Of a stretch of DNA of 64,000 bases, positions 46,630 to 57,540 are shown in pieces (position 1 is the first letter of the stretch; each line of letters opens with the position of its first letter). Under the pieces are notes generated by a model. It was not told the origin of the DNA and did not search any database. It saw only the letters and a list, made by a program, of their open reading frames with translations. Made by a program: the position numbers and the translations under genes. The DNA is from Anthoceros angustus (Eukaryota; Streptophyta; Anthocerotopsida; Anthocerotales; Anthocerotaceae), in the NCBI GenBank assembly GCA_010909165.1, contig MU008169.1, forward strand, positions 992,001-1,056,000, read 5' to 3'.

Positions 46630-46856
46630 GATAAGAAGAAAAGAAGAATTTTATTTAAGTCCACTAAGGACGGATTTCCGTCATGGAACTTGGTACTTAA
46701 CAACTTGTACCATGGTATGTCTAAGCTACTTGCACCAAGGGCATCCATTCCGTTTCAACACCCCATCTAAGTATCGATCCAAGCTCCAAGCGCAAGATGC
46801 TTAATAAGCATGCTTATAAATGTGTGTCCATTTGGCCTAAGCCATTTGGACACACA
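46630..46856 (-). mobile_element. dispersed repeat DR1, minus-strand copy
   Basis: Starts (as reverse 3' end) with AAGAAGAAAAGAAGAATTTT and contains AAGGACGGATTTCCGTCATG, ACTTGCACCAAGGGCATCC and TGTGTCCATTTGGCCTAAGC. It sits inside the last exon of unit 2: flanking sequence on both sides aligns across it to unit 4 (53.63 kb). It is therefore a true insertion, though no clean target duplication was found. Confidence 0.8.
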
Positions 46857-46914
46857 AGTAAGGGTTAGGGACACGGCCTTGATACCAGATATATGACAAG
46901 CATGAGCCTCTCCA

Positions 46915-47145
46915 AATGAGTCTGTCCAAATGGCTTAGGTCAAAGGGATAGACAATTTATAAGAACGCCGTGATTAAGCATCCTGAGCTTAGTTAGATCG
47001 GTACTTAGATGGGGTGCCTAAAGGGAGTGGATGCCCTTGGTGCAAGTAGCTTAGGCACACCATGGTACAAGTTGTTAAGTACCAAGTCCCATGATGGAAA
47101 TCCATCCTTAGTAGACTTAAATAAAATTCTTCTTCTTCTTCATCT
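46915..47145 (+). mobile_element. dispersed repeat DR1, plus-strand copy
   Basis: Opposite orientation to the copy 60 bases upstream. Contains TGTCCAAATGGCTTAGGTCA, GATGGGGTGCCTAAAGGGAG, CCAAGTCCCATGATGGAAAT and the tail AATAAAATTCTTCTTCTTC. It is also inserted within unit 2: flanks ATGAGCCT and TCGACGTCCGATGACGATGT match unit 4 without the insert. The two copies form a long inverted repeat. Confidence 0.8.
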
Positions 47146-47289
47146 CTCGACGTCCGATGACGATGTCCATGGACTCCATGGACATTCATGCTTCTTGCTT
47201 AGCAATATAGTAGCGTACGTGCATCCATGCATCCATTTCAGCAAGAAAGCGGCTCTGCATCGAACCATTTGGCACGTGGCATTAATTTG

Positions 47290-47570
47290 AAAGCCCAAAG
47301 AAATTTCCACCTACTTGTCACATTATTGTACGAGCTCGAATTGCTGCATGGTTCAAGACATCAACAAATGTCTAGCCCAAAGAAACCAGCTGCTTGTATT
47401 AGCGTTGTACGAGCTCGAATTGCTCCATATTGTGCAAGACATCAACAAATGTTGAGCTCTTCATAGCAAAAACTCCATTGCCCATGAATGATGACACAAT
47501 CATGTGAGATGTCCAGCCAAGCCAAGGAATACAAGTGACACACTAATGAATTTGTAAATGACATAAAGAA
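47290..47570 (-). pseudogene. inverted GWD fragment 2 (exon 18 region)
   Basis: Two partial minus-strand copies of the dikinase phosphohistidine exon region (GAGCTCGAATTGCTGCATGG and GAGCTCGAATTGCTCCATAT; the parent reads CCATGTAGCAATTCGAGCTC), each followed by ACATCAACAAATGT. The adjoining upstream intron (ATGATGACACAATCATGTGA) matches the other fragments. Confidence 0.75.
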
Positions 47571-48584
47571 GAAAGATTAACAACCTTGTTAGTTATAATA
47601 ACTTCCGAAAAGTTCAATTACTGCGTTTTTATGCTCTATTTCTATTTCAAAGTTCAACTCAAGACCCCCATTGGTAAGGGGGTGCTCTAACCAACTCAGT
47701 AAATAGAGCTTGCGAGAAGTTCAATTACGGCATTTTTATCCTCTGGATGCTCTAATTGACTCAGTTAGTAGAGCTGTTGTTCAATAAGTGAAATCATATT
47801 ATTCTAAATATTAAAACGGCAATGTGGTTGGAGGAGGGGATCTTTCATGAAATCAAAGCCAAAAAGTCACATCTAAGGGATAACTAAATAAATTATGTAA
47901 TATATTTATTTTAAAATATAAACCCGTATCATTAAATTGCACCAAAATAAAAATTATTTTTATTTTAGAAAGGTTCAATGGCTTAGTATACCTAGTACAA
48001 TAGTCTAATTTATTCCCGAATCTTCTTAATTCTTGTTATGATTATTTCTTTGTATGTATGATGAGTGTTTAAGGCCATCACATGTGATCCAAATCATTGC
48101 AACACGAGTTACAACTTGTAACACTTGAAACTAGTTATTCAAAATGAGGACTCTGAAAGGTTCTAATTAGCACTGCTGAATGCAGAAAGATAATCTATAA
48201 CTACATCTAAATAGTGTACATGGAGCCGGTCCATTTATTTTATAGTGAACTTGATTGTAAATTTAGTTCATAGAAGAGGGCTTTTACAATAGGTGACACC
48301 GTAGGCCTTTTTATATGACAGGGGAATGAGTAACAACCCATTCCAGGAGTGATCCAACTCAAGGATGCTTGATCGTTAGTGTGGGTCCATTTAAATCCAA
48401 TCTACTAAGGTTGTTAGAGGTTAAATCTAAATAATCGTAAAATATATATACGATTTAATTAACATATCATGCTTAGCTGTAATCTTGACTACAAGCCTAA
48501 CTTCTGATCAAGTGGGATTATCTCCAGCATCCGATCTGATCTTCAGTTCAAAATGTTTTCCTTGTAAATGGTCCATGGTTCATG
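47571..48584. other. array spacer with tRNA-like arms
   Basis: AT-rich. At about 47665-47710 the minus strand reads ACTGAGTTGGTTAGAGCACC, a CCCCC...GGGGG arm and TCTTGAGTTGAAC, resembling the D, anticodon and T arms of a tRNA. A second D-arm-like string lies at about 47745-47775. The same arrangement recurs at 52085-52150. No intact tRNA and no gene. Confidence 0.5.
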
Positions 48585-48940
48585 CCCAAAACCCTGAGGT
48601 GAACCGACAGAGACATCCAGACCCGACCAGGATCCAGCCTCCGATAAGTGTGTGGGAACATGAAAAGATCAGACTGATAAGAGAATGCGAGAAGTCTACG
48701 ACTGACTGTCTAGCTTCTCCAGGCGTTGCTGACCCGAAGGCTATGATGGAGCACCGAGGCTTACGTCCATCACCAGATTGTTGGTGTGAAGTGCAAGGAG
48801 CGGTGTATACGACTCCAAGTAGTTTGGTCATGCACGAGAATGGCTCGAGGTGGACTGCTACTCTATCTTGATGTTTGCTTCCACTTTCTCGCATGATTCT
48901 ACATGTGCTGGCCATGGCACTCTAGGCTTAGGCTGATGAC
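48585..48940 (+). other. array unit 3, first block only
   Basis: Matches the first block of the other units (RECEKSTTDCLASPGVADPK, MMEHRGLRPSPDCWCEVQG, VYTTPSSL), open from 48485 to 48871. Homology stops at about 48939 (AGGCTTAGGCTGATG), where TAF4 sequence begins. Confidence 0.6.
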
Positions 48941-48988
48941 AAAGTGCAAGCATGGCTGGATTGTCAACCCTTCCTGGCTCACTTGCAG

Positions 48989-51040
48989 GGCAGACTCCGA
49001 GGAAGAATCCAGTGCTTGGTCGGAAGAAAGCTGCAGAAACTCCCCCATTATCCCAGCCACCAAGGTTGGTGGTCTCCTACTATGTCTAAGGGCTTGTTGT
49101 CCTTTGGATATTTATGTACGTCTACTTCGGATGAACCGAAGAGGTTTGGCATTTGGCTGGCAGTCTATGACTGTACCCCTTTCTTGTGCTGGGCTGCAGT
49201 AAGAAGCAGGCGCGTGGCGAGGCTAATCAGAGCATTGATCAGTTAAAGGATGTCACGGCCGCGAGTGGCGTAAACCTCAGGGTAAGATGTTATTTAGATT
49301 GTAGTTGTTGCCTGGGAGTGGGGATAATGTTGCTCTGTCTGTAATAGCCTCTGCATTCTTGATTCCTTCCAGGAGGAGAAAGAAGAGCAGATGCTGGCAG
49401 GACCAAGGGAAGAAAGCCGCACCCCAGAAGCAATTTCAAAAGCTGTTCAAGATGAAGAAGATAGGTTGTTTCTAGATAGAGGGTTTTTACACAAAAAACT
49501 ATATGACGTAGGCAAGCTGGCTTCTCCATCTTCTAAAAGAGTGCTGGGGGAATTGTATGCACTGGTGGTTGTGTAGGATGTGGGAAATGCTCATGAGCAA
49601 AAAACTAAACTGAACCTGTGCTGGGCCGTGCAGCTGAGGCCAAGGGATTTCGGTCTGTGGGTGATGACATGGAGAAATGTTTGTCTAAGGTATGATGTTC
49701 CTGTGTGCGCCAACTTTTGTTTTGTTTTGAGCTAAGGTCATATGCACTTAGGAGTGGCAAGTGTTTCCATCCTTCTAGGAGCTTTGTATGTAACAGAATG
49801 TAGTGTCCTTATTCTGTGCAGCTATGCCTATTGGCAGGCTACAGAGGAGTATATGCGTAGAATGTTGTACAACATAATCAAGCTCTCCCAGCAGGTACCT
49901 GCTTACTTGCACTTTCCAAGTTCAAACTGGGAGGCCACTTTGTACCATAGTCAGCAAAACTCAAGAAGATTGGTAACGGAATGTTTTGGTTTGATAGCGC
50001 TGTGATTCTGAGAAGGGCAGGCTCAGGTTCGTGGTTACAACAGATGTACAGGATCTGTTGAAAAAAAAGAAGGAAAAAGAAGCTCTGGAAAAGAAGCAGG
50101 CTGAAGAGAATGAAAGGTTGCGGAAGATGACTGAGGTAGTCTGCTTCTACTCTGATAACTTGCTGGTTGAAATCCACACTTTGCTTTGGGACAAGTTCTG
50201 TATTCTTCTGCATGTGAGAAATTGGTTGCGATTGCTGACAGTTGTGAAAAAACTGTTTTTCACTCGCCCTGAAAAAGGACAAAGGCAGGCTTACAGATGT
50301 GGAAAACGATGAGCTGCGGGCAAAAGCTCAAAAGGTACGGAAAATGGCCACTCTATCTTGAAGAGTTGTAGCTACTGTATGTTACAGTGCTCCTGACATG
50401 GTATGGCTGGTTGTGACTGGCAGGCAAAGCAAGAAAAGGAAGACAAAATGAGAGCTAATGAAGCCAACATTGCCGCAAGACGAGCAATAGGTGCTGATGA
50501 CATGCTCAGCAAGTGGACGATGCTAGCTGAACAAGGACGGCGGAAGCGGCAAGTTGAACATGCAGGTGTGTAGACAACCTGATACTTTCAAACCTGAGGA
50601 TGGTGATAATTCGAGCTTGACCAAGGACCAGATCAATTGAGCAGCACGTGGTTTGCAAAAGAGCAAGAAAGGAGACGAGAGATAGGACATACAGGTCAAG
50701 GAGGCGGACCACAGCAGGTGACGACAACTGGCACACCCCCTGGTATTCTCTCCCTTCAATCACTAGATGTGCGCTTGTTTCTCAACTTTGTCGACTGTGA
50801 ACTGGGTTCAAATTACTTTGTGTTTTGTTCATGTCATGGCCGGGCCCAGGATCTGCATCAGCGAGAGGCAGAACGTCACCTCAGGCTGGAAGGTCCCAAA
50901 CCGTCATCACCGTGAAGGACGTTCTTGCTGCTATGGAAAGGGATCCACACTTTGGGAAGAGTACGTTGCTCTACCAGGTGTATGAGATGGAGAGGAAAAC
51001 ATCTTCTGACGTTGGAGATAGAATAGCAACCAAGAGGTGA
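48989..51040 (+). CDS. TAF4 (TFIID subunit 4), C-terminal half only
   Basis: Part of the TFIID subunit whose C-terminal region pairs with TAF12. Exons: 48989-49064, 49200-49281, 49373-49507, 49639-49689, 49838-49894, 50013-50135, 50278-50334, 50424-50565, 50632-50742 and 50850-51040. All phases agree and no stop interrupts, giving about 341 residues. Signs: KKQARGEANQSIDQLKDVTA then ASGVNLREEKEEQML, PEAISKAVQDEEDRLFL, MRRMLYNIIKLSQQ, FVVTTDVQDLLKKKK, KKQAEENERLRKMTE, NIAARRAIGADDMLSKWTML then AEQGRRKRQ, and the terminal TVITVKDVLAAMERDPHFGK. The N-terminal RST domain and Gln-rich region are absent; upstream lies an unrelated array block. Several acceptors (49638, 49837, 50012) were chosen by phase over a nearer AG. 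It could be a truncated paralogue, or an expressed chimera if the 48.6-kb block is spliced on. Confidence 0.83.
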
Positions 51041-51179
51041 TTGGGCTGCTTATTTTTGAGGCCTCATTGAACCATTTGGCACCGGGGACTGATTTGTACA
51101 GTATGTTTTCATTTGAGACGTTTCGTTGAAATCAACTACATACATACATCGCACTTCCTAGCCTCTTTTGCTTGACGCT

Positions 51180-51720
51180 CAGAAGAAGCCTCCACTTACT
51201 TACTCAGAGTCATGAAAAGTGAGCGACTTCATTGCCACTTTCAAAAGGTCATGATTTCTTACTAAGAGTGGTGCATGTTCTTAAAAAAACCATCAAAGTA
51301 TTTTGGTGCATCAAATTCATCAAGGTCACAGCACGTTGCAAGGAAGACGTTGAAATGCGAACAAGAAGACTTGGCAGCACTCTTAAGTAGGAGCAACCTC
51401 AGCATAATGAAATGGTAGCTCAAACCATCATGTCAAACCAATTGAAATACTAGCAATTGGAGCCCAAAAAAACCAGCTACCTATATTCCTGTTCTGAGCT
51501 CGAATTACTCCATGGCTCAGAACATCAGAAAATGTCAAGCTCAAAACAGCATAAACCCTAATACCCAAGAATGATGACACAATGTTGTGTGTGCAGCCAA
51601 TGAATACATGTGACACAAGGATGCATTTGCAATCATGATAAAGAAAGCTTAATAACCTTGTAAGGTATACATGAAACACACCAACAACCTTATCAGATAT
51701 ACCGTACCCTGAGGGGTGAT
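51180..51720 (-). pseudogene. inverted GWD fragment 3 (exons 20 to 18)
   Basis: The minus strand aligns with about 36.6-37.1 kb of the dikinase gene: the exon 19 region (CAGCACGTTGCAAGGAAGAC), exon 18 with GAGCTCGAATTACTCCATGG, and the intron before it (AATGATGACACAATGTTGTG). It is preceded by the shared tail of the family units (51060-51180, TTGAACCATTTGGCACC ... CATTTGAGACGTTTCGTTG). Confidence 0.8.
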
Positions 51721-52679
51721 TCAGCATTAATTAATTAAAATTAATAAAATTTAAAAATCCAGAAATTATTATACTTAAAATATTGAATATGTAAAAATTT
51801 TTTAGTTTAAGATGCCGAAAACAAGGAAATTAGGGTTTGTGTGGAAAATTAGGACATGTTTAACGGAGGTCTATATATATCAATTAGTTATATATATATA
51901 CCTATGTATTTTAATAAAAATTGAAAATTGATAAAATTATTTTTCGTAAATTTTGAAAATTTGAAAAATATAAATATTTATGTTGGACCTTATTTTTTTT
52001 CAAAAAAAATTTATTTGGGCATTATCCTGTTGAACCACCCCCTCACGGTACGGTAATAACTTGCTAAGTGCGTTATTATGCTCTAATTGAAAGTTAAACT
52101 CAAGACCCCCAATTATTTGCGGGTGCTCTAACTAACTTAACTAACAGAGTTGTTGTTCAATAAGTGAAATCATATTATTCTCAAAGTTAAAAGAGCAATG
52201 GGGTTGGGAAAGGGGGGCAGAGCGAAGCTCTCTTCTTATGAAATCAAGGCCAGGAAATCACAGCTTTAAGGGATAACTAACTAAAATCAAGGCTAGAAAG
52301 TCTCATCTTAAGGGATGATTAAATAAATTCTTTGTTCAGCTGGTAAATCTTGTTATGATTATTTTTACGGTGTATGATGAGAGTGTACACCCTTCACATG
52401 TGATCCAAATCATTATCATATTTTTGACCAGTGCATCTGATATTCCCTAAAATATTGAAGCTAGATACTCAAACGGGGACTCTGAAAGATTTTAACTAGA
52501 CCTGTTGAATAGAAATAGATAATATCTAAGCAAAATTATATACCTGTGGATGATGTACAAATAGCTGGTCCATTACGTCTAATCTTTGGCCAATAACTAG
52601 TGTAGATAAGGATCTTAGAGTTCACATTTTAAATCTCCAGCATCCGATCTGATCTTAAATTTTCATTGCAAATGGTGGA
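51721..52679. other. array spacer
   Basis: Very AT-rich (TATATATATA near 51870-51900, AATTTTGAAAATTTG near 51945). It then has the same block as 47680-47900: ACTCAAGACCCCCA, a degenerate tRNA D-arm-like string, and TTGTTCAATAAGTGAAATCA. No gene. Confidence 0.5.
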
Positions 52680-53800
52680 AGGTTTATGCCCAAAACCTTG
52701 AAGTAGTTACCGGGTTGAGAGAAACATCCAGATCCAACCAGGATCCAGCCTCCGATATGTGTGTTGGGAACAGGAGAAGCTTGGAGTGATAGAGAATGCG
52801 AGGAGTCCAGGACTGACTGTCCAGCTTCTCCATGCGTTCATGACCGAAATTTAAGTTTGAAGAAGGCGATGATGGAGCACCCAGGCTTACGTCCATCGCC
52901 AGACCGTTGGTGTGAAGTGCAAGGAGCGGTGTATACGACTCCAAGTAGTTTGCTCATCCACGAGCATGGGTTTAGGTGGTACTACTACTCTATCTTGATG
53001 TTTGCTTCAAGTTTCTAGCATGATTCTACATGTGCTGGCCATGGCACTCTAGGCTTAGGCTAATGGGGCATTAATGCTCAACTGCAGCATCGAGCTCAAT
53101 TTCTAGGCAAAATCAGCGCGACCATACCGTTCCTCTTCCCCCGGGCATTAAGAATCCCCTATGGAGATTCGAAGGTCTAGGAGTGCCCGTTGTGTACCCG
53201 CTCATCAGAAACGGCAGGAGAGAGAACCGAGTGGGGGTTCTTGTACGAGTTCATCCGCACGTAAGATGCAACACAGTCTTTCCATGCATGCTGTTCAAGC
53301 TTTTGTTCAAGCTACTAACACCAGTTGCTATGCTGCATTGCGCGAATTGGCTGGAATTTGTAAATCCAGGATGGCTGGTGCACAGTGTTCGAAGGAAGTC
53401 CGCGAAAACTGGAGCAGCTGCGATCGGATCCACGAGCCGTTGTGCTAGGGCAAGTATACCACCACAGCGCTCTGTCCATCTTGCGGCCGAAGGTGCGCGG
53501 GCAGAGGGTTATGATTCTATCGAGCTATCTGCGAGGCCGCTTGGGAGGCGTCCGGAGAATGTACTCGAATTTTGGCTCGGAGCCTCGAGCCTATGTGCTC
53601 TTGGATGTAGTCGGTGCGAACAGGAATAATAATAATGTAGTCCGAGAGTTTGTCAGTGTAAAGGTGAGTGACACGGCCTTGATACCAGACACATGAGAAG
53701 CCTGAGCTTCGAATTCTCGGCGGCCGATGAAGATGTCCATGGACTCCATGGACATCCATGATTCTTGCCTAGCAACGTTATATAGCAGCGTACGTTCATC
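52680..53800 (+). CDS. array unit 4: unrecognised gene family with KOW-like segment
   Basis: Best preserved unit. First block about 52690-52950 (CEESRTDCPASPCVHD, KKAMMEHPGLRPSPDRWCEV, VYTTPSSL). Middle exon 53088-53260 (PLPPGIKNPLWRFEGLGVPV, GVLVRVHPH; borders CTGCAG and GTAAGAT). Last exon 53370-53696 (DGWCTVFEGSPRKLEQLRSD, VRGQRVMILSSYLRGRLGGV, AYVLLDVVGANRNNNNV, VSVKVSDTALIPDT). The last exon is fully open and closes with a stop. A perfect palindrome, ATGTCCATGGACTCCATGGA + CAT, lies just downstream at about 53731. Confidence 0.5.
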
Positions 53801-53959
53801 CATCTTAGCGATTGAAGTTATTGAACCATTTGCCACCATTTGTACAAGATGTTTTCATTTGAGACTTTTCGTTGAAATCGACAATGCATGTAGACATCGC
53901 CCTCCTAGCCTCTTTTGTTGACACTGGTCGGAAGGAGTACCTGATTGAGCCCTAAGTCA

Positions 53960-54840
53960 TTGTCGAGCTCAAAACACTAGAAACTCTAGCGATCGGGTAT
54001 GGAACATACGGGAGGGTCACTCTGACGTTACCATCCTCTAGCTGTCCACTTGCTGGCCCATACACAGCAGACTGCTTGCCACACACTATCCCATCGATCT
54101 GTATGTGTTTCCTTTTCATGCACAGCTTTTATGAAACCCAGCTGTATGTGTTTCCTTTTCATGCACAGCTTTTATGAAACCCAGCTCTTCAGCAACAGAC
54201 GTCGTGGGGCTACGAGGTCCTGCCTGACCAGATCCCTAACCCTTTTCCCCTCAGCTGGTACTTTGAAACAGGAACAGACAAGAGGTGGATCACGACAAAG
54301 GTGTTCTCTCTAGAGATAGATCAACACCTATGCATGACCAGGAACATGATTCCAACTTTCAGGTTAGAGAAAACCTATCCTGATGATTTCAACGAGTACG
54401 CTTTGAAATCCGGAAGCTAGGCCCTGATGGCTGATGCGGTAGTAGCATTGATGGGGTCATTCACAACCTTCCAAACACATCAATGGCAGGCTCATGGCAA
54501 GCGAGAACTAGCAAGAAAATGATGTTCGCATGCAGGAGATAGGTTAGACTCCACATCACGAATTTCAAAGGTAGCAGAACACTCATCCAAGACAATGGGA
54601 GTTAACAAGGATGCAGCAGGTTGCAAGCAAGACCTTGAAATGCAAACAAGTATACACATACGAGTATTCTGAAGTATACATAGAAGTAACCTTAGCACAA
54701 GGAAATGGTAGCTCAAAATATCTTGCCAAACCTATTGAAATACTAGCAAGGTGTACTCATTGAAAGCTCGAATTCCTACATGGCTCAGGACATCTCCATC
54801 AAAACAGCAAACGGGCCCATCGGGTATATCCTCCATGCCG
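53960..54840 (-). pseudogene. inverted GWD fragment 4 (exons 23 to 18, deleted)
   Basis: Minus-strand copy of about 36.6-38.08 kb of the dikinase gene. 54035-54305 matches exon 23 (parent frame KWTDRAW ... LGLIEAGAW, here with an internal tandem duplication of TGTATGTGTTTCCTTTTCAT). 54360-54480 matches exon 22. 54590-54830 matches exons 19 and 18, with the intervening exon 21 and 20 region largely deleted. Confidence 0.8.
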
Positions 54841-55640
54841 CTCATCTTTAATCCCCAAAAATAATGACATGATCATGTCATGTGTGCATACATACCTTCC
54901 ACACATAGGCTGCCGATAGCCCATTTACAAGTGGCGGAGTTTGTAGACGTGCTTGCTATGAGCTCAAGTTTGCAGTAGCATATTGTATATATAGAAAATA
55001 GTATATATAGGAAGTAGTTTATGTACAAATATTGACAAAGCCTACACAGAAGTTTAAACGTGTTTTTTCTCTTCTACTAAAGGGGGAAGGTTTGCTTTCT
55101 TCTCTAAAAGGGCTATTCCTTCAAAGCCTTTGCAAAGAATTCTTGCTCTCAAAGACCACTCCTTCAATGTTTTGGTACAAACACTCCTTGTGCAAAATGC
55201 TTACTTCTTCAAAGCCTTTTCAAATAAAATTAATAAACTTAAAAAATAAAAAGAGTCTGCACTTTCATTACTACCTGCTTGAGGTACCTAAATTTGTTTT
55301 AAGAAAATACTTCTTCAATACCCTTCTACAAGAAAATAGTTGGTATTAATCAAAAGAAATATATTGTTTGCATTTACTGTGAGCTCAGTTGCTCCTCTTC
55401 ACTCCGACCCCCGGGTCCCCATTTGTTGTCCCTTCCTAGATGGTCTCTTTCCATCGTTCTTTCACCTCAATAAATCATCTCTTCAATCCTTTACTGTGAG
55501 AAGTATGTTGTCATTGAGATTTGAACTCAATGTGAGAAGTATGTTGTCATTGAGATTTGAACTCAATACCTCTTACTTAAAAGATACGAAGGAAGTGCTT
55601 TCCAATTAGGGCTTTAATTAGATCTGCTTGATAAAAATAT
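54841..55640. other. array spacer
   Basis: AT-rich with TATATAG repeats near 54990 and CTTCAAAGCCTTTNCAAA repeats at 55120-55230. A 40-base tandem pair at about 55494-55569 carries GAGATTTGAACTCAAT, the reverse complement of a tRNA T-arm-like string. No gene. Confidence 0.5.
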
Positions 55641-56700
55641 ATTCAAAAGTCCAATCCACTGCTGGCCTCCCATGCCGTGCCGGAACGTGAAAAGCACGGG
55701 GTGGGAATGCGAGGAGTCCAGGACCGACTGTCCAGCTTCTCCATGGCCAGGCGCGTTCATGACCCAGTGTTTGAAGAAGGAGCGCCTTGGCTTACGTCCA
55801 TCGCCGGATCGGTATCGTGCGCGTGAAGTGCAATCAAGGAGCGGAGTATACGGCTTCAAGTTGGTTGCGAAAGCAGCAGAATGGGAGGTGAAGAGGATGA
55901 CTACTCTATCTTGATGTTAGCTTCAATTTTTCCGCAAGATTCTAGATCTGCTGGCCATGGGGCTCTAGGCTGAATTACGCTAATCGGCCATTCATGCTCA
56001 CCGTATATATGCATGCACCCGCGCAGGACTCAACTCAAATGCTCGGAGCAATGACATCGACCTTGGTCCTCTTCCCTCGGGCATTGACAATCCCCTATGG
56101 AGACTGGACGGTCTGATGGTCCCCGTTCTGTACCCGGTGAACAGCCGCACGGGAGAGACCGCTGCGGGAGTCCTGATGAGAGTTCATCCGCACGTAAGAT
56201 ACCTCACATTCCATGGATGCTGTTCAAATCAGTGCACGGGGTATTTGAAACTCTACTGACACCAGCTGCCATGCTGCATCGCCTGCATTGGCGGTGGCTG
56301 GAATTTGTCATTGCAGAATGGCCTGTGCACCGTGTTCCACGGAACTCGGCCACAACTGTTGCGAGTGCTGCGAGCGGAGCCGGATCCAGGCTTGTCAACA
56401 ACAGCGTGGCCAGGCGGGGAGTACCACTACAGCACGTTGTCCATCTTGCAGCCTACTGTGCGCGGCGAGAGGGTTATGCTTCTGTCGAGCCATATGCGAG
56501 GCCGCTTCGGAATCGTTCGGGACATCGTCTACTGGCGTGACGCAGAGCCTGACGCGTATGTGATCATGGATAATGGCGGTGCGAGCAGGAGTAAGCATGA
56601 TGTCCCAAAGCTAGAGCGTGTCAGGGTGAGGGACCTGGCCAGCGTCCGAGATGAACGAGAGGCCTGAGCGTCCGATGAGGATGCCCATGCATATGGACAC
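55641..56700 (+). CDS. array unit 5: unrecognised gene family with KOW-like segment
   Basis: First block 55690-55910 (WECEESRTDCPASPWPGAFM, LGLRPSPDRYRAREVQS). Middle exon 56027-56193 (DIDLGPLPSGIDNPLWRLDG, VPVLYPVNSRTGETAAGVLM then RVHPH; borders GCGCAG and GTAAGAT). Last exon 56317-56667 (NGLCTVFHGTRPQLLRVLRA, VRGERVMLLSSHMRGRFGIV, AYVIMDNGG, LERVRVRDLASV). The last two exons are open. A partial repeat of the last exon follows at 56735-56850. No inverted dikinase fragment follows this unit. Confidence 0.5.
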
Positions 56701-57419
56701 CCGTGCATCTTGCTCAGCAACTGATCAGCGTACATGATTCTCTTGGGGCTATCTGCGAGGCCGCCTCCATGGGAACCGGCCGTTCGGAAGACCAACTCAC
56801 GTTTCAGCTCGGAGCCTGACGCGTATGTGCTTGGACAATACGTGTCCTCTGTCCATTTATGGAGATATCAAACATACTTTTATTAACTATTTACTACAGT
56901 TCGATCCTTAAATTTTTTCTCTTTTCTTAATTTCATTATTGCAGGAACTTGTTTAAAATAAATATGGAAAATGAGAACACAGCATATTCAATTTTTCAAC
57001 CTACCACATATTTGATTATGTTTCACAACCTACAAGATATTTGATTATGCTTCGTAGCTCTAGTTTCAAGATCAGACTCGGAATAGTATGGCATACCAAA
57101 GAGGACAGAGGGGACGGACATTTTTTTTCTTCCGCAAAACTTTTGGTGTCCGGTTTGGTAACCCGACCGAAATGGGGTAGCCCAAAGGGGACGCACCAAA
57201 GCGGCCACTTCATGTCACCGGATTTCATAAAGGAACTTTAGGGTTTTTGCGCACTCTATGTGTTTTGTCCCACGCGAACAAAAATTTTTGTTCAGCAACG
57301 CTCCTGCTTAGGGTCCGGTAGGCCTCATAGGCAAGCCACATGCCCGTTTTAGGGTTCATGTGCTAAGAGGGTGGAGCAGCATGGTTTAGGGCGGGGTTTA
57401 GGGCAAGCGATTTGGCGGG

Positions 57420-57507
57420 GCGCTGCGCCACGCCGCACGGTGGTTGGTGCGGCCGGGCGGGCGGGCGGGCGGCGGCGGCGGCGGCGGCGGGCGAGGCGGG
57501 CGGGCGA

Positions 57508-57540
<33 letters not shown>

